Shown in pieces: positions 58,858-64,000 of a DNA stretch of 64,000 nt. Location: the NCBI RefSeq assembly GCF_025562755.1, contig NZ_CP103300.1:3411001-3475000 (forward strand), given 5' to 3'. Below the pieces are notes generated by a model, which did not search any database, was not told the origin of the DNA, and saw nothing but the letters and a program-made list of their open reading frames with translations. Source of the DNA: Endozoicomonas euniceicola. GTDB taxonomy: Bacteria > Pseudomonadota > Gammaproteobacteria > Pseudomonadales > Endozoicomonadaceae. Position numbers and translations under genes: made by a program. Each line of letters starts with the position of its first letter. The stretch's first letter is position 1.

Positions 58858-60323
58858 TAAAACACCATTGGACGAATGATATCGATTGACTCAGAGCTCA
58901 GTGTCTCTTTAATTCTTTCCAGACCCGTGCGCAGTTTTTCACGGGAGTCGGGCGTGCTGATACAGAGCCGGACCGCCTGAGGTGCAGCCGTACTGCCAAC
59001 GGCGAACAGCTCCGATGGTAACAGCTTTACCCCTTTATCCTTCATGTGTCGTACAAAAGTTTCAGCTCGCCAGGGCGCTGGCAATCTAAGCCAGGCATGA
59101 AAACTATGGGGTTGTGACACCACGTCGAAGCCGGACAGTATTTGTTGCAGTAATTGCTGCCGCTGGCTGATTTCTTCCCGCTGCCAGGCTATCAGTTGCC
59201 AGGCTTCTCCGGAATCTATCCATTCTCTGGCTACTTCTGCCATAAGAGGGGGAGTAATCCAGCAGTTGCTTAGTAATGCCATGGCTATTTTATGTTGTAA
59301 GTCCACAGGGCTGATGATAAAGCCGACCCGTAAGCCGCCTGCCAGATGCTTGGCAAAACTTGACACATAGATCACCTGTTCGGGAGCCAGACTGTAGAGG
59401 GAAGGAAGCCGGTTTTCGGGGGAGATAAACTGAACGTCGTCTTCAATAATGAGCAGGTTGTAACGTTTGGCAATGGCTATTATTTCCTGCCGCCGTTTCA
59501 GGGGCATGACCGATGCGGTCGGATTTTGCAGGCTGGGCATCAGGTATAACAGGCGAGGCTGGTGTTGCTGGCAACAGGTTTCCAGTGCTGACGGAATCAG
59601 CCCGTCATCATCCATGGGTAAGCCCAGGTGTTTTAACTGCAACTGGCGAGTCGCATTAATAAATCCGGGGTAGGTCAGTTCATCGGATACCACCGTATCG
59701 CTATGATGGAGAAGCCCCTGCAACGTCATAACCGTTGCATGTTGCCCGCCAGAAGTGATCAGGATGTTGTCAGCGTCTGCTTCCATGCCGTGGTATCGAA
59801 GCCAGCGAACGATAGCCTGGCGATGTCTGGGCAGCCCGTTTTCGGTGTGGTAATCCAGAAGCTCAGACAGTGATGATCTGCTTTGTGCCAGTGTTGACAG
59901 AGTTTCCGCCAGAACCTGCTCTCTGCGGGCAGGAACCGTCAGGCTCAGGGTTAAGTCAATGATATCGTCTTCTGTTTTCTTATTGACCGGAATACTGAAG
60001 TCGCGGCTCTCCCAGGTTTTGCCAAGTACAAATGTTCCACTACCGACCCTGGCAACCACAAGGCGTCTTCGCTCAGCTTCTGCATAGCCTCTGGTAATAG
60101 TCCCAATAGTGACGCCAAGTTGATCGGCCAGTGCCCGGTGAGTGGGTAAACGTTCACCGTTATTGAGTTCGCCCTCTGTAATCGCTATTTCAATAGCATC
60201 GGCCAGAGCCTTGTATTTTGGCCCTGAAAAACGGCTGAGACTGGGTTGCCATTCTTTGTCAGTATGGCTGTTTAATGTTTCATGATGACACGGTTCAATG
60301 AATGGTTGTTCGGCCTGACTCAT
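58857..60323 (-). CDS. MocR/PdxR-type GntR regulator with aminotransferase domain
   Basis: 488 residues. N-terminal winged helix (KYKALADAIEIAITEGELNN, THRALADQLGVTIGTITRGY, VVARVGSGTFVLG) fused to a fold-type I aminotransferase-like domain: ILITSGGQHATVMTLQGLL, SDELTYPGFINATRQLQ, IIEDDVQFISPENR, and VSSFAKHLAGGLRVGFI with the PLP-binding Lys. Such regulators sense amino compounds or PLP and often control adjacent transporters or amino-acid genes. The adjacent DUF2878 gene is the natural candidate target. No operator could be read. Confidence 0.9.
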   Translation of the reverse strand: MSQAEQPFIEPCHHETLNSHTDKEWQPSLSRFSGPKYKALADAIEIAITEGELNNGERLPTHRALADQLGVTIGTITRGYAEAERRRLVVARVGSGTFVLGKTWESRDFSIPVNKKTEDDIIDLTLSLTVPARREQVLAETLSTLAQSRSSLSELLDYHTENGLPRHRQAIVRWLRYHGMEADADNILITSGGQHATVMTLQGLLHHSDTVVSDELTYPGFINATRQLQLKHLGLPMDDDGLIPSALETCCQQHQPRLLYLMPSLQNPTASVMPLKRRQEIIAIAKRYNLLIIEDDVQFISPENRLPSLYSLAPEQVIYVSSFAKHLAGGLRVGFIISPVDLQHKIAMALLSNCWITPPLMAEVAREWIDSGEAWQLIAWQREEISQRQQLLQQILSGFDVVSQPHSFHAWLRLPAPWRAETFVRHMKDKGVKLLPSELFAVGSTAAPQAVRLCISTPDSREKLRTGLERIKETLSSESIDIIRPMVF

Positions 60324-60531
60324 TTATTATTCCAGCTTTTAATCATAAGGCTTGCCAGTATTGTATGTGTTCAATGCCCAACATTGTAGGTGTGAAATAG
60401 TCGATATGAAATAGAGTTTCCGGCGGTCAATGAACTTTGTAATGGTGACAATAAAGTCATTGAACGAATAATCGGTGGTTATAAGCAACGTTTAGATAGG
60501 AAATAATAATTGTCTGGGGACAATAACGGAT

Positions 60532-60573
60532 CATCCACGATGGCAACAGACGGTTGCTGGTGGAAACCTCAAG
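60532..60573 (-). pseudogene. 42-bp relic of the DUF2878 gene
   Basis: 39 of 42 bases match 58585-58626, on the same strand, and encode the same peptide core (LExSTSNRLLPxWM). It is flanked by unrelated sequence, so it is a small duplicated or transposed fragment left after rearrangement. Confidence 0.65.
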
Positions 60574-60847
60574 GTGGCTGAGACAACAGCCTACTCGACA
60601 GACAGATAAGCCTCTGGAGAAATACTCAAGCGTCACCGTTGCTGGACTAACTACGAGAAACAAATCAGGAAAACACAACCGTTTTCTGGCTTCTACCGCC
60701 GATGCGCTGGGACACAGCGTATGTGTAAAGAGTTCCCCTGTCGTGGTTCGGCAACCTGTACGACAGCGAGAGGCTATGTTATTTGACATAGTGGGTCGCA
60801 CGTAATTCCCGATTAGAAGCCTCCACTAGAATCGGCTTGCCGATTTA

Positions 60848-60990
60848 GGGGCGCAGCATTCAATAACTTACCGGGCTGTTGGCTTTTGGCTATTAGCTGC
60901 TCATACAGCCAACCGCCAACCGCCAACCGCCAAAAGCCAAAAGCCAAAAGCCAAAAGCCAACAGCGGTATATTATGTTCTGCTGCTTCCC
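60848..60990. mobile_element. MITE-like element copy 3 with 8-unit 7-mer array
   Basis: 143 bp; arms as in the other two copies. Internal array of three gccaacc, four gccaaaa and one gccaaca. Flanked by TTA on both sides (60845-60847 and 60991-60993), a 3-bp target duplication. It differs in length from copies 1 and 2 by 42 and 7 bp, both multiples of seven. Confidence 0.85.
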
Positions 60991-61120
60991 TTAGTGGAGG
61001 GAGTGTGTCACCAGACTTATTTTTCTCATGCTTTGTAACATGCTGTGCTACTTTTACACACTGTTTCAGCCCGGACTTTTTATTCCGTTTTGCCACTTTA
61101 TTTTTTTATGTGAGAAAACC

Positions 61121-64000
61121 GTGAAATGGTTCTACTCAGCTGTATTGGTAATCTTGTTCTGGCAAAATGCAAATGGGTATCAAAGTTATGGAATAAACGA
61201 CTTTGGAAGTACGTCATTGTTGCTGTTGAATCGGGACGGGCCGCATATTGCCTTCCACACAAAGAACCTTCACAAATCGTCAGACCCTGAAATTAACCAG
61301 CAAGCCAGACCATTTATTGACTCCGCAGTTTACCAGCTGACGGCTCTTGGCGTGCTCCCGGAATCTCTTCTTTTGTTTTTGTTTCAACCGTCTTTTTCAG
61401 GTGAAAAAGGCGGTCGTCATAAATTGGCTTTTTGTATTACCCCAACCCCGGCTTCTAAAGGCAGCCTATGGGCTGTTTCTGAAGGCCAGACTCGCTCCCT
61501 GGGCTGTAAGCCGCTATCTGCCAGTAGCAACCAGCAACTCTGTCAAGTGGCACTTGACTTGAGCCGGGAACACCAGGTGGTTGCTTTATCTGGTGTCCAG
61601 TTCGATCCTGACTGTACCCGGAAAGTGCTTGATAATGAGTCCAGAGAGTCTTTTTTTCCCATAAAAAAGATGGCGGTGATAAATTATTCCCGCCACCCCG
61701 AACCAAAGGTGCCTGATCACACGGGGCAGCTAATTCCAGCGGGAGGCGGGCAGCAAAAGCGGTTGCTTTCCGGTGGCGGTGGTGGCGGAGGCTGGGACGA
61801 TTTCTTTGATCAGGACAAGAGAAGGCCGCCCTGGGTACTGACACTGTTCCCGAAATCTCCGGTGACTATCTCGGTCATGCCTCCGGAGTTCCCTTTTGGT
61901 GATGACGGCCAGACAGACTTCCCGGGCGGGTCGGTGAGCAGCCATCAGAATTCAGTTTTGATTTATTTGGAAGTGGGTGGGTCAGAGCGCAAGCTGGCGT
62001 TATCTCTCGATGAGTGGGCGCTGCTGGTAGAGCAGGGTGTTGCCCGTTTGCCTGAAGTATTGCACCAGGTTATAGCCAGAATGCTCCGTTATAAAGATCA
62101 AAGGAAGCAGCTTCTGGCTGAGCTGAACTGGTTTATGGACAAGGAAACCGGTCAGCCTCCCTCTCTTGTTGCCCGTATTCTTAACGAGCTGGAAGAGCTC
62201 CCCCCCGACGAACTGTTACTGAAAAGATCCCTTGCAGAGCAACTTGTGCCCGCCTACGAAGCCTATTTGCGGCAAGAGGCCGGGTGGGTTGTGGAAAAGG
62301 AGCAACCCGGGAATTCCGGGTGGACTTACTTTAGCGTGCTAAAACAGCTGGCAGGCTTGTTATCCCGGAGAAATGCCAGAGAAAAAGTATTGAATATACT
62401 CTGGGGCAGTGAGGGCAGGCGGTTAACCATGCTTCCTGTAGGAGCGATGAGCACAGTGCGCATGGCCGCGTTGCTGAGCGCCCAGATCCGCGAGATCAGC
62501 CAGCGCATAATGGTTTACCTGGCTCCGGAGCCTGTTGTTGATGGAGCCGATACGAACGAATCACTTATTGCCCATGAGGCACTGGTCAGACAGGCCGCCG
62601 GGGGAGGCGAAGAGGGTCAGCCCACTGCTTCCGGAGGGGGGCAGATTACTTCCGTGAGCTTGTCCTCAGCGTCCGCGAGCGGTAGTTCCGGAGCTGAGCG
62701 GCGAGGGTCAGGTGGTCAGGGCGGTAGAGGAGAAGACCGCAATGATGACGACAGGGATAACCAGGCTTCAGGATCAAACCAGGGTTCGGTGATTAGCGGA
62801 CTGACCTGCGATGAATGCCAGCATGAATTGACGGAAGCGGATTTTCAGAACCTGGCCAGTAAAGGGCAATCCGGTCCAGCGATTTGTTTGAGATGTGAAA
62901 ACGCAAAAGAGTTATCCACCTCCCCGGCGCAGGATTCGGTTTATTTAGACTTAGATGGTACGGTTGAGGATGAGTGTTCTTCCGGCAATCTTAAGGTTGA
63001 TAGTCCGACTCCCCGGCGCTCTTTAATTCGCTCTTTTTTCCGGCGCTCCAATTGGGTAGATCGAAGGGAAATCATTCGAGCCATTGAATCCACTTTATTA
63101 GATAATACATCATCATATCGTTGTTCGTTTCTTTTAGACAGAGCGATGAAAAAAAATATCAGAATCAACTTACCCCTGCTTAAAAAAATTCCGGTGCAAA
63201 TACCAACTCAAAGTGGCGTAGTTACTGAGGAAAATATTGTTAAGTGGTTTATTAGTGGTTTCGATGGTAAGTGGCTAATGGCTAAAGCAGCGGCTGATGA
63301 TGTATATAAAGTCTTGACACAGCGGCTTATTGGTCATGGTGTGAAGGTTAATTTTAAATATAATCGTCTTTCACCTCTGCATATAGCGCTTAAAAATTTG
63401 CCAAAGGCAAAAGAAAGCGCCCTCTTGTTATTAGATTCTGGTGCTGACGTGAATACTAAAATTAAAGAACCGATTCATGTTGAACGTTGGTATCACTATG
63501 ATTCAGACACTCGAATTGTTTTAAGCAAATACTTTGGGGAGGAGCCTAGACTTTACCCGGTTGTTAGGGATGAATACGATAATTCATATTATCTACTTAC
63601 ACACTCTCTGGCGCTGGTAACAAAGAAGAGTGATTATCAGATTCTGGAGAAAATGTTAGAATCCAACCTGAATTTAGATGTGAATTTGAGTCGTCCTTTT
63701 TATAACACCTGTTTGAAGGGTGACTATCAGTCATTCTTGTTATTGAAAGATGCGGCAGGTAAACAGGCCCTGGCTAGAATAAAGAAATCCGAAAACAAGC
63801 ATTCGTTGTTTTTTATTCTTTGTAGCAAAGTAATCGAGTCCAAAAAGGATTCTCCTGATTTTATTAAAGCGATAGCGGATTTTCTTGAATTCAATCTTGT
63901 TGAATCTCATAGGAGGTCTGACTTGTCCATGCTAGCTAACTCATTATATGGAGAATTTCATGATCAGTGGGAGTTGACCCATAAAGCCTGTTCTTTTGGT
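61121..64000 (+). CDS. Very large secreted protein with zinc-ribbon-like motif and ankyrin-like repeats (3' end outside window)
   Basis: An uninterrupted frame of 960 codons from GTG 61121 to the last base, with no stop inside the window. A signal peptide follows the start (MKWFYSAVLVILFWQNANGY). The region up to residue 500 is mixed, with Gly-rich linkers (LSGGGGGGGWDDFFDQDK at about 213, and the AAGGGEEGQPTASGGGQITS region near 490). A CxxC pair follows at about 564-567 (LTCDECQHEL) and another at about 589-592 (AICLRCENAK), 21 residues apart, giving a zinc-ribbon or RING-like knuckle. From about residue 710 there are ankyrin-type segments: RLSPLHIALKNLPKAKESAL, LLLDSGADVNTKIKEPIHVE. No other start is better: the in-frame codons before 61121 encode nothing conserved. 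The nearest relative in the window is the ankyrin protein at 43778. Host-directed function is inferred. Confidence 0.78.
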   Translation, partial: MKWFYSAVLVILFWQNANGYQSYGINDFGSTSLLLLNRDGPHIAFHTKNLHKSSDPEINQQARPFIDSAVYQLTALGVLPESLLLFLFQPSFSGEKGGRHKLAFCITPTPASKGSLWAVSEGQTRSLGCKPLSASSNQQLCQVALDLSREHQVVALSGVQFDPDCTRKVLDNESRESFFPIKKMAVINYSRHPEPKVPDHTGQLIPAGGGQQKRLLSGGGGGGGWDDFFDQDKRRPPWVLTLFPKSPVTISVMPPEFPFGDDGQTDFPGGSVSSHQNSVLIYLEVGGSERKLALSLDEWALLVEQGVARLPEVLHQVIARMLRYKDQRKQLLAELNWFMDKETGQPPSLVARILNELEELPPDELLLKRSLAEQLVPAYEAYLRQEAGWVVEKEQPGNSGWTYFSVLKQLAGLLSRRNAREKVLNILWGSEGRRLTMLPVGAMSTVRMAALLSAQIREISQRIMVYLAPEPVVDGADTNESLIAHEALVRQAAGGGEEGQPTASGGGQITSVSLSSASASGSSGAERRGSGGQGGRGEDRNDDDRDNQASGSNQGSVISGLTCDECQHELTEADFQNLASKGQSGPAICLRCENAKELSTSPAQDSVYLDLDGTVEDECSSGNLKVDSPTPRRSLIRSFFRRSNWVDRREIIRAIESTLLDNTSSYRCSFLLDRAMKKNIRINLPLLKKIPVQIPTQSGVVTEENIVKWFISGFDGKWLMAKAAADDVYKVLTQRLIGHGVKVNFKYNRLSPLHIALKNLPKAKESALLLLDSGADVNTKIKEPIHVERWYHYDSDTRIVLSKYFGEEPRLYPVVRDEYDNSYYLLTHSLALVTKKSDYQILEKMLESNLNLDVNLSRPFYNTCLKGDYQSFLLLKDAAGKQALARIKKSENKHSLFFILCSKVIESKKDSPDFIKAIADFLEFNLVESHRRSDLSMLANSLYGEFHDQWELTHKACSFG

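Larger units (their letters stand above)
60324..61120. other. Gene-poor 800-bp region with decayed fragments and MITE copy 3
   Basis: Contains a 42-bp duplicate of the DUF2878 gene (60532-60573), a MITE-like element (60848-60990), and otherwise sequence without a supported reading frame. A 114-residue frame on the minus strand (60457-60801) is patchy in composition, with no recognisable start site or domain, and I do not accept it as a gene. The region before 61121 is T-rich and presumably carries the promoter of the large gene. Confidence 0.6.

Noticed and set aside
60457..60801. 114-residue minus-strand frame
   Set aside because: No start site, domain or consistent composition. Its only similarity is the 42-bp DUF2878 relic.

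Overview
The window reads as a chromosomal segment of a gammaproteobacterium related to the marine-invertebrate symbionts of the genus Endozoicomonas (Oceanospirillales). The evidence is a gammaproteobacterial housekeeping core (coaD, mdh, rsmD, ftsYEX-rpoH, comM, ubiK, glnK-amtB, glpABC/FK/R, a SutA-like RNA-polymerase factor) mixed with many genes of eukaryotic flavour: two C2H2 zinc-finger proteins, ankyrin-repeat proteins with signal peptides, and lysine-rich coiled-coil proteins carrying SV40-like nuclear-localisation motifs. The genus is an inference from gene content. No rRNA, tRNA or CRISPR array was seen.

Layout. 1-7.7 kb: coaD (cut by the window edge), an aldehyde dehydrogenase, then two paralogous coiled-coil genes. 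Each coiled-coil gene is preceded by a decayed copy of the first part of the aldehyde dehydrogenase gene. A five-finger C2H2 gene lies divergent to them. 7.8-11.5 kb: mdh and the 5-oxoprolinase operon pxpABC. 11.5-14.4 kb: three tandem paralogs of an unknown secreted/membrane family. 14.5-22.1 kb: rsmD, then ftsY-ftsE-ftsX and rpoH. The usual ftsX-rpoH adjacency is split by a yjiL/yjiM-type acyl-CoA dehydratase pair, and a second broken ftsX 3' end lies next to rpoH. 22.4-28.8 kb: an unknown secreted protein, a DUF748 protein, comM, ubiK. 28.8-30.8 kb: glnK-amtB behind two NtrC-like sites and a sigma-54 promoter. 30.9-35.6 kb: a ParE/ParD-like toxin-antitoxin pair, a complete IS200/IS605 element with TnpA and TnpB, and an 11-finger C2H2 protein. 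35.9-43.7 kb: phosphonoacetate hydrolase (with a fragment of a PhnD-like gene), an APC amino-acid permease, two tiny membrane proteins, and ynjBCDF. 43.8-48.6 kb: an ankyrin protein, unknown secreted proteins and an orphan RelB antitoxin. 48.6-56.6 kb: the complete glycerol-3-phosphate regulon glpR, glpABC, glpF, glpK. 56.6-60.3 kb: a HExxH protein, a SutA-like factor, a DUF2878 membrane protein and a MocR regulator. 61.1-64 kb: a very large secreted protein (at least 960 residues) with a CxxC zinc-ribbon-like motif and ankyrin-like repeats, open at the window edge.

How the parts work together. glpF imports glycerol, glpK phosphorylates it, GlpABC oxidises glycerol-3-phosphate to feed the quinone pool, and GlpR probably represses from the AT-rich region between glpA and glpF. 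GlnK and AmtB form the nitrogen-status/ammonium uptake module under NtrC and sigma-54. PxpABC salvages 5-oxoproline to glutamate.

The least expected structures are: (i) a 136-185 bp MITE-like element in three copies, with about 40-bp imperfect terminal inverted repeats, a TWA target duplication and an internal array of 7, 8 or 14 seven-base units; (ii) the repeated aldehyde-dehydrogenase-head plus coiled-coil module; (iii) the insertion that split ftsX from rpoH; (iv) the set of candidate host-directed proteins (zinc finger, NLS-bearing, ankyrin). Each is described separately below.
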